Origin: Flavobacterium pectinovorum
Lineage (GTDB): Bacteria > Bacteroidota > Bacteroidia > Flavobacteriales > Flavobacteriaceae
NCBI RefSeq assembly: GCF_022802975.1
Contig: NZ_JAFEVZ010000005.1
Span: 248,001 to 312,000 of the forward strand
DNA length: 64,000 bases
Reading direction: 5' to 3'
Notes under the pieces: generated by a model
Database searches by the model: none
Told to the model about the DNA's origin: nothing
Seen by the model: only the letters and a program-made list of their open reading frames with translations
Made by a program: the position numbers and the translations under genes
In this document: piece by piece, positions 43,595 to 52,603 of the stretch
How the letters are laid out: each line of letters opens with the position of its first letter
How positions within the stretch are numbered: position 1 is the first letter of the stretch

Positions 43595-46015
43595 ATGAAA
43601 ATATCTTACAACTGGTTAAAACAATTCATTAAAACAGACTGGACATCCGAACAAACATCTGAATTACTAACAGATTTAGGTTTGGAAGTCGAAATTGTCG
43701 AAAAATACCAATCAGTAAAAGGTGGTTTAGAAGGAGTTGTTGTAGGACACGTACTTACCTGCGAAAAACATCCCGATGCAGACAGATTAAAAGTTACAAC
43801 CTTAAACATTGGTTTAGAAGCTCCTATACAGGTTGTTTGTGGTGCTGCAAATGTTGCTGCAGGTCAAAAAGTACCCGTTGCCACTATTGGAACCATTTTG
43901 TATGATAAAGAAGGAGCCGAATTTACTATTAAAAAAGGTAAAATTCGTGGTCAGGAAAGTCACGGAATGATTTGCGCCGAAGATGAATTAGGTCTTGGTA
44001 CAGGTCATGACGGAATCATGGTTTTAGATGATGCCCTGGTTCCCGGAACTCCGGCTTCAGAAGTTTTCAAAATAGCAAATGATGAAGTTTTCGAAATTGG
44101 ATTAACTCCAAATCGTGCTGACGCCATGAGTCATTACGGAACTGCGCGTGATTTAAGAGCAGGAATGCTGCAGCGCGGAGTTAATGTTGAATTGATTACA
44201 CCTTCAGTAAGCAACTTCAGAGTTGATATGCGTACTTTAAAAATTGATGTAAGTGTCGAAGAGCCTCTTTTGGCGCCAAGATATTGCGGTGTAACAATTT
44301 CAGGTATTACGGTAGAAGAATCTCCTCTTTGGCTGAAAGACCGTTTAAAAGCGATTGGATTAACACCAAAAAATAATATTGTAGACGTTACCAATTATGT
44401 TTTACATGAATTAGGACAGCCTTTACATGCATTTGATGCGGCAAAAATAAACGGAAAAGTAATTGTAAAAACACTTCCTGAAGGCACTAAATTTACTACT
44501 CTGGATGATGTTGAAAGAACATTACACAAAGAAGATTTAATGATTTGCGACGAAAAAGGACCGCTTTGTATTGCAGGTGTTTTTGGCGGAAAAAAATCAG
44601 GTGTATCTGAAGGAACTACTTCTATATTTTTAGAAAGTGCCTATTTTGATGCTGTTAGCGTACGTAAAACAGCCAAAAGACATCAACTCAATACAGACGC
44701 TTCATTTAGATTTGAAAGAGGAATTGACCCTACTATTACTGAATACGCACTAAAACGCGCAGCGCTCTTAATTCAGGAAGTAGCAGGAGGAAAAATAACA
44801 TCAGATGTAATCGAAGTTTACCCTAAAAAAGTAGAAGATTTTTCTGTTTTATTGAATTTCAGCCATGTCTATAAAATCATCGGACAGCAGATACCTAAAG
44901 ATACGATTAAAAAAATATTAGTTTCTTTAGATATTAAAGTCAATAGTGTTTCTGACTCCGGCTTAGGATTAACCATTCCGGCATATAGAGTTGATGTTCA
45001 GCGTGAAATAGATGTCATAGAAGAGATTTTGAGAGTTTACGGATACAACAACATTGACTTCTCTAAAAAATTTAATGCAACAGTTTCAAATTCGCCAAGA
45101 ACTGAAGACTATAAAGTACAAAATGTAATTGCATCACAATTAAACTCGCAAGGTTTTCATGAAATGATGGCCAATTCTTTAACAACGGCTGCTTACGCAA
45201 AATTGTCGACTGCATTAAAAGAAGAGCACAATGTTACGATGCTGAATCCGTTGAGCAGTGATTTATCAACGATGCGTCAGTCTTTATTATTCTCAGGTTT
45301 AGAGGCAATTTCATACAACATCAACCGAAGAAGTTCAGATTTAAAACTGTTTGAATTCGGGAAAACATACCATAAATATCTAAATGGTTATGAAGAACAC
45401 AAACATTTAAGCTTGTTAATTTCCGGAAACAGAAATAAAGAAAGCTGGACAAATCCACAAAAAACAACTGATTTCTTTTTATTAAAAGGATATGTAACAG
45501 GAATTTTAAACCGTTTAGGAATTGATAAAATTTCGAATGCTCCCGTACAATCTGATATTTTTTCAGAAGGAACTTCAATTTGCTATAACAACGACACTTT
45601 GGTTGAAATGGGAGTTGTCAAAAAATCCATTTTGAAACATTTCGGAATAAAACAAGATGTTTATTATGCAGATTTTAATTGGGATTTGGTGCTAAAAATA
45701 ATCACAGGAAAAATTAAATATTCTGAAATCCCTAAATACCCTGAAGTTCGCAGAGATTTAGCTTTACTAATTGATCAGAATACCACATACGAAAGCATTT
45801 ATAACTTAGCCAAACAGACCGAAAAATCTCTTCTGAAAGATGTTAATCTGTTTGATGTTTATGAAGGCGACAAACTTCCGGAAGGCAAAAAATCGTATGC
45901 ATTGAGTTTTACAATTCAGGATAATACAAAGACACTGACAGATACACAAATTGATAAAATCATGTCAAAACTCCAACAGACTTTTGAAAATCAGCTTGGA
46001 GCAAGTTTGAGATAA
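43595..46015 (+). CDS. pheT: phenylalanine--tRNA ligase beta subunit
   Basis: This full-length protein has 806 residues. It opens MKISYNWLKQFIKTDWTSEQ, followed by a tRNA-binding EMAP/OB domain (about 40-150; HPDADRLKVTTLN). The B3/4 editing domain (about 215-370; PNRADAMSHYGTARDL just before it), B5 domain (about 405-480; IPAYRVDVQREIDVIEEIL) and catalytic-like core follow. The chain ends with the anticodon-binding FDX-ACB domain (about 715-806; YPEVRRDLALLID). It forms an alpha2-beta2 enzyme with PheS, which is not adjacent here. A bidirectional terminator follows. Confidence 0.97.
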   Translation: MKISYNWLKQFIKTDWTSEQTSELLTDLGLEVEIVEKYQSVKGGLEGVVVGHVLTCEKHPDADRLKVTTLNIGLEAPIQVVCGAANVAAGQKVPVATIGTILYDKEGAEFTIKKGKIRGQESHGMICAEDELGLGTGHDGIMVLDDALVPGTPASEVFKIANDEVFEIGLTPNRADAMSHYGTARDLRAGMLQRGVNVELITPSVSNFRVDMRTLKIDVSVEEPLLAPRYCGVTISGITVEESPLWLKDRLKAIGLTPKNNIVDVTNYVLHELGQPLHAFDAAKINGKVIVKTLPEGTKFTTLDDVERTLHKEDLMICDEKGPLCIAGVFGGKKSGVSEGTTSIFLESAYFDAVSVRKTAKRHQLNTDASFRFERGIDPTITEYALKRAALLIQEVAGGKITSDVIEVYPKKVEDFSVLLNFSHVYKIIGQQIPKDTIKKILVSLDIKVNSVSDSGLGLTIPAYRVDVQREIDVIEEILRVYGYNNIDFSKKFNATVSNSPRTEDYKVQNVIASQLNSQGFHEMMANSLTTAAYAKLSTALKEEHNVTMLNPLSSDLSTMRQSLLFSGLEAISYNINRRSSDLKLFEFGKTYHKYLNGYEEHKHLSLLISGNRNKESWTNPQKTTDFFLLKGYVTGILNRLGIDKISNAPVQSDIFSEGTSICYNNDTLVEMGVVKKSILKHFGIKQDVYYADFNWDLVLKIITGKIKYSEIPKYPEVRRDLALLIDQNTTYESIYNLAKQTEKSLLKDVNLFDVYEGDKLPEGKKSYALSFTIQDNTKTLTDTQIDKIMSKLQQTFENQLGASLR

Positions 46016-46025
46016 GATAATAACA

Positions 46026-46058
46026 CAAAAAAACACCAGCAATACTGGTGTTTTTTTT
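46026..46058. terminator. bidirectional hairpin terminator
   Basis: AACACCAG and CTGGTGTT pair around CAATA with A-run before and T8 after. It serves pheT on plus and the DUF808 gene on minus. Confidence 0.88.
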
Positions 46059-46077
46059 ATCTATATTTTGTCTCGGG

Positions 46078-46956
46078 TTAGCCTTTTTTGAAAAGTTTTT
46101 TAAACAAATTCACCAATACTAAAACAACAAATCCTAAAACAAGTCCTGTTACAAATTCTTTTAGTATGGAAGGAAGTTGAATACCTTCAGATAAATGATG
46201 AAAGAATGGAATATAATGTACAAAAATACCTCCGGCAACTAATAATAATGCAATAGTGCCAATTACAGTTAAGCTTTTTATAACCAACGGCAGCGCTTTT
46301 ACTAAAACAGTACCAATAAGTTTAGATATACTTTTTTCTCTTTTGCTAAATTTAATAAGTTTATAACCAGCCTCATCCATTCTCACAATAAGGGCAACAA
46401 TACCATAAACACCGATAGTTGCAATTAATGCAATTATTGAAGTTACAACAATTTGCTGCATCAAAGGCTCTTCAATCACCGTACCCAAAGCAATAATTAC
46501 AATTTCTACTGATAATATAAAATCGGTTATGATGGCAGATTTTATTTTCCCTTTTTCCATTGCCAAAATTTCTTCTTCAGTAAAAGTTTCTTCTGTTATT
46601 CCTTCTGACTCTTCATGTGAATGAGGAAATACAAATTCGTAGATTTTTTCAGCTCCTTCGTAGGCCAAAAATAATCCACCAAGAACCAAAATTACAATAA
46701 TTGCAACGGGTAAAAAGGCACTTAATAAAAAGGCAATCGGCAGAATAATGATTTTATTAAGAAGTGAGCCTTTACTAATTGCCCAAAGTACAGGAAGCTC
46801 TCTTGAAGAAGCAAATCCAGAAGCTTTCTCTGCATTTACGGCTAAATCATCGCCTAAAATTCCGGCTGTTTTTTTTGCTGCCACTTTACTCATTACTGCA
46901 ACATCATCCATAATTGCTGCGATATCATCTAATAGTACGAAAAAACCTGATGCCAT
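46078..46956 (-). CDS. DUF808 family inner membrane protein
   Basis: This 292-residue protein begins MASGFFVLLDDIAAIMDDVA, the DUF808 signature, and continues through AAKKTAGILGDDLAVNAEKA and ELPVLWAISKGSLLNKIIIL. Membrane segments follow at about 75-100, 145-165, 170-190, 220-245 and 262-285. The acidic FPHSHEESEGITEETFTEEE loop lies on one face. The function of the family is unknown. It is a single gene ending at a terminator shared with pheT. Confidence 0.88.
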   Translation of the reverse strand: MASGFFVLLDDIAAIMDDVAVMSKVAAKKTAGILGDDLAVNAEKASGFASSRELPVLWAISKGSLLNKIIILPIAFLLSAFLPVAIIVILVLGGLFLAYEGAEKIYEFVFPHSHEESEGITEETFTEEEILAMEKGKIKSAIITDFILSVEIVIIALGTVIEEPLMQQIVVTSIIALIATIGVYGIVALIVRMDEAGYKLIKFSKREKSISKLIGTVLVKALPLVIKSLTVIGTIALLLVAGGIFVHYIPFFHHLSEGIQLPSILKEFVTGLVLGFVVLVLVNLFKKLFKKG

Positions 46957-47038
46957 TATATTTTGCTTTTTTTTAATGTTAGTGGTGCGAATCTACTACT
47001 TTTTATCCTATTTTTTTAAACGAAATCGGATTTTAATT

Positions 47039-47158
47039 TTAACTGCACTGCCCTAACAAAAACCAAAGAATTATAAAAACGATTATAGTACCAAAACATC
47101 CTCCTCCTAATTTTTTTGCACCGTATCCGGCCAGCAATCCTCTAAATATATTGTTCAT
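47039..47158 (-). CDS. 39-residue small membrane protein
   Basis: From the ATG at 47156-47158 the minus strand encodes MNNIFRGLLAGYGAKKLGGG then CFGTIIVFIILWFLLGQCS and TAA. A short basic/Gly-rich head is followed by one hydrophobic helix and a terminal Cys pair spacing (C21, C38). It is too short for standard gene finding, but the residue pattern (Gly-rich start, single transmembrane helix) looks like a genuine small membrane protein. It lies 82 bases upstream of the DUF808 gene on the same strand. Function unknown. Confidence 0.55.
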   Translation of the reverse strand: MNNIFRGLLAGYGAKKLGGGCFGTIIVFIILWFLLGQCS

Positions 47159-47255
47159 AATGTTTGTTTTAAGTTACTGTAAAGATCAACATACCAAGAG
47201 TCTTTTTATTTATATGAATTTTAGAAAAAGTTTCATTATTTACGGATTTAATCTA

Positions 47256-47291
47256 AAAAAAATCACCAACTTTTGATTGGTGATTTTCTTA
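47256..47291 (-). terminator. hairpin terminator
   Basis: AATCACCAA and TTGGTGATT pair around CTTTTGA; on the minus strand it is followed by a run of T, 20 bases after the stop of the LRR gene. Confidence 0.82.
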
Positions 47292-47312
47292 GTTTATTAA
47301 AATAATTATGAA

Positions 47313-48344
47313 TTAATCTGTTGTAACAATATTACCTTTGCTTATTAAAGTAGCTTTATCTGTAATCCCTTGTCCTGTTGGAGGAGCAGCTGGATTTTGA
47401 TTGTGCAGCTCAATATAATTTTGTTGAGAAGTTAGATTTAGCAGTCTGCTTAAAATTAAATTAACCTGAGAACTTGGGAGCGCATTATGCCTAAAACTAA
47501 TCCCTTCAGAATTACGAACAAAAGATAATGATGGCAAATCAATAGACGTTAAAAGAGGGTTAAGCCTAAAAGAAAGTTCCTTTGATTTAGTTAGTAAAGG
47601 GAAAGAAATAGAGGTCAAAGAGGCATTATTTGAAATATTAGCATTATCACCATGTACTACTTTTATGGCTGGAAATAAAATTGAATTGACCTTTTCGTTA
47701 TTTTCTATATGTAAGTCATTATAAACTTCTGTAAGACTATTTAAATTTATAGTAACTAATTTTAAATTATCGCTTATATTCAAATCTATTAAACTTTTTA
47801 CCTGACTTAGATCTAAAGTTGTCAAATTAGTTGTGCCATTGACATATATATTTTCTGTATTAGGCCCAAACTCCGCTGCTATTTTCGCCGTAGCTTGTGC
47901 ATCTGTAATATCTCCCGTTAATACGATACTCGTTTTACCCGGGTTTTGACTGCTTCCAGCATATAAGGCGTATGGAACACTTAAAAGCTGACTTGTACCA
48001 CTGATAGTGTAATTACTTCCTCCTGTTGGGTCAATTTCGGTTTTAATAAAATGAGAACCGGCTCCCCAATTTATACCTGCAAAAGTTCCGTTGACTGGTG
48101 TTCCTCCACCTATTTCTATTGTTGCTAATCCGTTATTATTCGTGGTGGTGGTTTGTGTTTCAACATAAGAAGCCGTGCCACTTGCTGAACCTAATAAAAT
48201 ACTACTTTTTATACTTACCAAGGTATTTGCAACTAATGTCCCGTCTGTTTTACGAATAACAGATTGATAACTCATTTTCTGTGGGGCCTGCGCAAATAAA
48301 ACAGTAAAAGAACTTAATAATAATGCAAGAGTAATTTTTTTCAT
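47313..48344 (-). CDS. secreted leucine-rich-repeat-like protein
   Basis: This 343-residue protein has a signal peptide (ALLLSSFTVLFAQ). Residues 20-130 form a domain common in Bacteroidota surface proteins (PQKMSYQSVIRKTDGTLVAN, GLATIEIGGGTPVNGTFAGI and TSQLLSVPYALYAGSS). From about 165 come irregular leucine-rich or receptor-L-like repeats (LTTLDLSQVKSLIDLNISDN, LTEVYNDLHIENNEKVNSIL, LTSIDLPSLSFV). No T9SS domain is visible at its C-terminus. The next gene upstream on the strand encodes a short T9SS protein, 21 bases away, so both are probably one operon of surface proteins. Confidence 0.8.
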   Translation of the reverse strand: MKKITLALLLSSFTVLFAQAPQKMSYQSVIRKTDGTLVANTLVSIKSSILLGSASGTASYVETQTTTTNNNGLATIEIGGGTPVNGTFAGINWGAGSHFIKTEIDPTGGSNYTISGTSQLLSVPYALYAGSSQNPGKTSIVLTGDITDAQATAKIAAEFGPNTENIYVNGTTNLTTLDLSQVKSLIDLNISDNLKLVTINLNSLTEVYNDLHIENNEKVNSILFPAIKVVHGDNANISNNASLTSISFPLLTKSKELSFRLNPLLTSIDLPSLSFVRNSEGISFRHNALPSSQVNLILSRLLNLTSQQNYIELHNQNPAAPPTGQGITDKATLISKGNIVTTD

Positions 48345-48365
48345 ATATATTCTACGATTTAATTG

Positions 48366-48854
48366 TTATTTTTTTATGATTTTAAAAGTTTTTATTGTTT
48401 TGTTACCATTATTTATTACCAGAAAATAAATTCCCTCATTCAATCCATGCATGGGTACTGTTGTTTCAGAAGATGTTATTTTCAAATTTCCAGATACCTT
48501 TTTTCCGCTGATATCGAATAAATTATACGATAATTCATTCCATTTATCAGCTGATACAACTAAATTAAGCAGATCAATAGTAGGATTTGGATATGCAGTC
48601 ATTGCCAGATTAATATCAGGAAATTCATTTTCTCCTAACGTAGTTATCTCATAAGGTTGTTGAATACCTTGCAAAACATATCCATCAGACCCGGATAAAC
48701 CTGTATAAACTGTTTGTCCAATTGAATAACTCGCTGTACCTCCTGTTCCGGTGGTATTTCCTCCTGCAACCACTACGCTCTCTTGCGAATAACTGCTTAC
48801 AAATGAAATACTGGTAATAAATAAAATAAAAAAAGTTTGTTGGTTTCCTTTCAT
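48366..48854 (-). CDS. short secreted protein with T9SS type A sorting domain
   Basis: This 162-residue protein has a signal peptide (FFILFITSISFVSSYS). A Gly/Thr-rich segment with the typical GGTASYSIGQTVYTGLSG and YVLQGIQQPYEI follows. The type A sorting domain is at about 85-162 (TAYPNPTIDLLNLVV, SYNLFDISGKKVSG, MHGLNEGIYFLVI, KTIKTFKIIKK). Most of the protein is sorting signal, so it may be a minimal surface anchor working with the LRR protein encoded directly downstream. Confidence 0.85.
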   Translation of the reverse strand: MKGNQQTFFILFITSISFVSSYSQESVVVAGGNTTGTGGTASYSIGQTVYTGLSGSDGYVLQGIQQPYEITTLGENEFPDINLAMTAYPNPTIDLLNLVVSADKWNELSYNLFDISGKKVSGNLKITSSETTVPMHGLNEGIYFLVINNGNKTIKTFKIIKK

Positions 48855-48983
48855 ATAATTGATTTAATAGTGAATTATTTACTTATCAAGATTTCATTTT
48901 ATTCATTAAATTAAAGGTGAATTCAATCTAAAATCTTAATTCAAATATATATTAATTCTTACATTAAAATCTTGCTATAGAAC

Positions 48984-49011
48984 AAAAAAACACCAGCTTT
49001 AGAACTGGTGC
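48984..49011 (-). terminator. terminator of clpB
   Basis: CACCAG and CTGGTG pair around CTTTAGAA; on the minus strand a run of seven T follows the stem, 26 bases after the clpB stop. Confidence 0.8.
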
Positions 49012-49036
49012 TCCCAAACTATTAAAAACTAAGCTT

Positions 49037-51643
49037 TTACTTCACTGCTTCTGCAGTTTGATTTCTAAAAACCAATTTACCATCAAACGCATCGATTAAA
49101 ATAATACTATCAGTAGTAATATTTCCAGCCAGTATTTCTTTCGATAACTGGTTTAAAACCTCACGTTGAATTACTCGTTTTACCGGTCTTGCACCAAACT
49201 CAGGATCATAACCTTTATCTGAAAGATATTTAATTCCTTCCGGAGTTGCATCCATTGTAATACCTTGCAATGCCAGCATTTTACTAACACTCTTAAGCTG
49301 TAAACTCACAATTCTCGAAATGTTGTCGACTGTTAACGGCGTAAACATTACAATTTCATCGATACGGTTTATAAATTCCGGACGAACAGTTTGTTTCAAC
49401 AAGCCAAGAACTTCTACTTTTGCAGCTTCTGTTGCGGCTTCGACACCGCCTTTTAGATTCTCAAATTTCTCTTGTATAATCTGACTTCCCATATTAGATG
49501 TCATGATGATAATCGTGTTTTTAAAATCGGCCAGACGACCTTTGTTATCAGTCAATCGACCTTCATCCAAAACCTGTAATAAAATATTGAAAGTATCCGG
49601 ATGCGCTTTTTCGATCTCATCAAGCAAAATTACCGAATATGGTTTTCTACGTACCGCTTCTGTCAATTGACCACCTTCATCATATCCTACATATCCCGGA
49701 GGAGCACCAACCAAACGGCTCACACTGTGGCGCTCCTGATACTCACTCATATCGATACGGGTCATGGCATTTTCATCATCAAAAAGATATTCAGCCAAAG
49801 CTTTTGCCAACTCTGTTTTACCAACTCCTGTTGTTCCGAGGAATAAAAACGTTCCAACCGGTTTTTTCATATCCTGTAATCCTGCACGGCTTCTGCGAAC
49901 AGCATCACTTACTGCTTCAATCGCTTCTTCCTGCCCCACTACTCTTCTATGCAGTTCTTCTTCAAGATGCAGCAGTTTTTCTCTTTCGGTCTGAAGCATT
50001 TTCATCACCGGAATCCCTGTCCATTTTGCCACTACTTCTGCAATATCTTCGCGGGTAACTTCTTCTTTAATTAAAGAATTTCCGGATTGATATTCTTGTA
50101 ATTGCTTTTGTAAAGTATCCAGACGCTCCTGAGCTTCTTTTATTTTTCCATAACGAATTTCAGCTACTTTTCCGTAATCACCTTCACGCTCTGCACGCTC
50201 AGCTTCGTGTTTAAAATCTTCTATTTCTAATTTTACTGCCTGAACTCCATCTACAACATCTTTTTCAGTTTTCCATTTGGTGTAAATTACGTTGCGTTCT
50301 TCTTTCAGATTTGCCAAATCCATACGCAGGATTTTAAGTTTGCTTTCTTCTTTTTCGCGTTTGATCGCTTCAATTTCGATTTCCAACTGCATAATCTTAC
50401 GATCCAAAACATCTAATTCTTCCGGTTTAGAGTTGATTTCCATACGCAATTTTGAAGCAGCTTCGTCCATTAAATCGATAGCTTTATCCGGTAAAAAACG
50501 ATTCGTAATATAACGTTGCGAAAGTTCAACCGCAGCAATAATTGCCTCATCTTTTATCTGAACCTTATGGTGTGTTTCATATTTTTCCTTGATTCCACGC
50601 AAAATCGAAATCGCACTTTCCGTATCCGGTTCATCTACTAATACCTTTTGAAAACGACGCTCCAGGGCTTTATCTTTTTCAAAATATTTTTGATATTCAT
50701 CTAAAGTCGTCGCTCCAATTGCTCTTAATTCCCCACGAGCCAAAGCTGGTTTAAGGATATTTGCTGCATCCATAGCACCTTCACCTCCGCCTGCGCCTAC
50801 AAGCGTGTGAATCTCATCTATAAACAAAACGATATCTCCTTCGGCAGCTGTAACTTCTTTTACTACTGACTTTAATCTTTCTTCGAATTCCCCTTTATAT
50901 TTTGCACCGGCAATCAATGCTCCCATATCTAAAGAAAAAACGATTTTATCTTTTAAATTTTCCGGTACATCGCCATCAACAATTCTGTGTGCTAAACCTT
51001 CTGCAATAGCTGTTTTACCAACCCCTGGCTCACCCACCAGCATCGGATTGTTTTTGGTTCTTCGGGTAAGGATTTGCAATACACGGCGAATTTCTTCATC
51101 ACGGCCAATAACCGGATCCAGTTTTCCTGTACTTGCTAATTGGTTTAAATTTTTAGCATATTTATTTAAAGCATTATAAGTTTCCTCTGCAGAAGCCGAA
51201 GTCACTCTTTCGCCTTTTCGAAGCTCTTCAATAGTAGCTTTTAAAGCTTTTCCGGTTACACCCTGATCTTTTAAAATTTGTGCAACTTTGTTTTTTGAAT
51301 CAAAAATGGCTAAAATTAAATGTTCGATCGAAACGTATTCATCGTTCATTTTCTGAGCAATAATTTCGGCTTCATTCAAAGCTTTATTGGCATCTCTCGA
51401 AAGTACAATATCGCCTCCTGAAACTTTTGGAAAGCTTTGAATTGTCGAGTCTAAAATTTGTAAAAACAACGGCACATTTACGTTAAGTTTTTTCAAAATA
51501 AAGGGTGCAACATTTTCATCAACCTCAAAAATGGCTTTAAAAATGTGTTCATTTTCTATTTGTTGTTGTCCATATCGCTGCGCCAATTGCTGGGATAGCT
51601 GAATGGCTTCCTGAGATTTTGTTGTAAATTTATTTATGTTCAT
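49037..51643 (-). CDS. clpB: ATP-dependent disaggregase ClpB
   Basis: This 868-residue protein is full length. The N-terminal Clp domain (1-145; FTTKSQEAIQLSQQLAQRYG) precedes nucleotide-binding domain 1 with Walker A GEPGVGKT (204-211) and Walker B VLFIDEIHTLVGAG. A middle coiled-coil domain (about 405-525; rich in Glu/Lys/Arg) marks ClpB rather than ClpA/C. Domain 2 has GTTGVGKTELAKALAEYLF and VILLDEIEKAH. It rescues aggregated proteins with DnaK. It is a single gene; I saw no clear CIRCE-type operator upstream. Confidence 0.97.
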   Translation of the reverse strand: MNINKFTTKSQEAIQLSQQLAQRYGQQQIENEHIFKAIFEVDENVAPFILKKLNVNVPLFLQILDSTIQSFPKVSGGDIVLSRDANKALNEAEIIAQKMNDEYVSIEHLILAIFDSKNKVAQILKDQGVTGKALKATIEELRKGERVTSASAEETYNALNKYAKNLNQLASTGKLDPVIGRDEEIRRVLQILTRRTKNNPMLVGEPGVGKTAIAEGLAHRIVDGDVPENLKDKIVFSLDMGALIAGAKYKGEFEERLKSVVKEVTAAEGDIVLFIDEIHTLVGAGGGEGAMDAANILKPALARGELRAIGATTLDEYQKYFEKDKALERRFQKVLVDEPDTESAISILRGIKEKYETHHKVQIKDEAIIAAVELSQRYITNRFLPDKAIDLMDEAASKLRMEINSKPEELDVLDRKIMQLEIEIEAIKREKEESKLKILRMDLANLKEERNVIYTKWKTEKDVVDGVQAVKLEIEDFKHEAERAEREGDYGKVAEIRYGKIKEAQERLDTLQKQLQEYQSGNSLIKEEVTREDIAEVVAKWTGIPVMKMLQTEREKLLHLEEELHRRVVGQEEAIEAVSDAVRRSRAGLQDMKKPVGTFLFLGTTGVGKTELAKALAEYLFDDENAMTRIDMSEYQERHSVSRLVGAPPGYVGYDEGGQLTEAVRRKPYSVILLDEIEKAHPDTFNILLQVLDEGRLTDNKGRLADFKNTIIIMTSNMGSQIIQEKFENLKGGVEAATEAAKVEVLGLLKQTVRPEFINRIDEIVMFTPLTVDNISRIVSLQLKSVSKMLALQGITMDATPEGIKYLSDKGYDPEFGARPVKRVIQREVLNQLSKEILAGNITTDSIILIDAFDGKLVFRNQTAEAVK

Positions 51644-51852
51644 TTTTTGTATGATTTAAGTTTTCTTTATTTTTTAATTTGACAATTGATACCATTAAAA
51701 TTAGATTTACCGGATCCTGTTTTTAATTTTAAATGATATAACTTTGCTGAAACATTCAAAATATATTCCATATTAAAATCACAGACAAAATGACATTATT
51801 TATAGTTTTTTAGTCAAAAATTAACGTCAAAAAGTCACAAAACAAGTCAAAT

Positions 51853-52242
51853 ATGAGTTTTTTCAATTCAATCTTCGGAAATTCAGAGAGTACAGACTCT
51901 CCTAAAAGCAATATAAACTGGACAGAATTAACTGACCTGTTACAGTTACAGGAAATTGAAGCAATATCGAATGAAAAGCCTGTCGTAATTTTCAAACACA
52001 GTACACGATGCAGTATCAGTCGAATGGCTCTGAAACAGTTTGAGCGCAAATTTGATCTGAATGATACTGTCGAACCTTATTTTCTCGATTTGATTGCGCA
52101 CCGTGATGTTTCTAATGAAATTGCAAGAAGATTTAATGTATATCACGAATCCCCGCAATTAATTTTAATCAAAAATGGAAAAGCTGTTTATGATGTTTCA
52201 CACAGCGATATTGATGCAGAAGCGCTCAAAAACAAACTTTAA
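51853..52242 (+). CDS. ytxJ: YtxJ-type bacillithiol-associated redox protein
   Basis: This 129-residue thioredoxin-like protein has the family strings VVIFKHSTRCSISRMALKQF (single redox Cys in TRCSIS) and HESPQLILIKNGKAVYDVSH (cis-Pro region). YtxJ proteins (monothiol bacilliredoxin candidates) occur in bacillithiol-producing Firmicutes and Bacteroidota. They probably remove bacillithiol from oxidised proteins in the cytoplasm. It is divergent from clpB with a 209-base gap. No other bacillithiol gene is in the window. Confidence 0.88.
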   Translation: MSFFNSIFGNSESTDSPKSNINWTELTDLLQLQEIEAISNEKPVVIFKHSTRCSISRMALKQFERKFDLNDTVEPYFLDLIAHRDVSNEIARRFNVYHESPQLILIKNGKAVYDVSHSDIDAEALKNKL

Positions 52243-52352
52243 ATTCATTAAATACTCTCTTAGAGATCGTTTACTAAAAAAATTGAATTTCAATTAAATT
52301 AAATATAAATTCCTAAGCCGTTGGGTTTAATTAGTTTTTGATGATAATTTTT

Positions 52353-52472
52353 CGTCAGTTAGAGTGTTTTTCGATAGAAAATTCTATCGAGAACAGAAAA
52401 ATTAGCATTAAAAAAGGTTCTCGATACTTTTTTTGTTCCGTTTCTCTACACAAAAAACACTCGAACTGACGT
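52353..52472. repeat. large palindromic element, copy E4
   Basis: The outer arms at 52353-52371 (CGTCAGTTAGAGTGTTTTT) and 52453-52471 (AAAAACACTCGAACTGACG) pair with one mismatch. Inner arms TATCGAGAAC (52385-52394) and GTTCTCGATA (52417-52426) also pair. Its right half matches E3. The 361-base gap contains no gene that I can see. Confidence 0.8.
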
Positions 52473-52603
52473 TTTTAATAATTACATCCATTTAATAATT
52501 CTAACTAACGGGTTAAATTTCTATTCGCAGATGCATTATAAATAAATCTTAATATCGACTCAGGTTGCTCCCTTTTTCATAAATTTGACAAAAATTAAAT
52601 CAA

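Noticed and set aside
49639..50058. 139-codon open frame on the plus strand inside clpB
   Set aside because: It lies entirely within the conserved minus-strand clpB gene, has no family features, and is a by-product of codon bias on the opposite strand.
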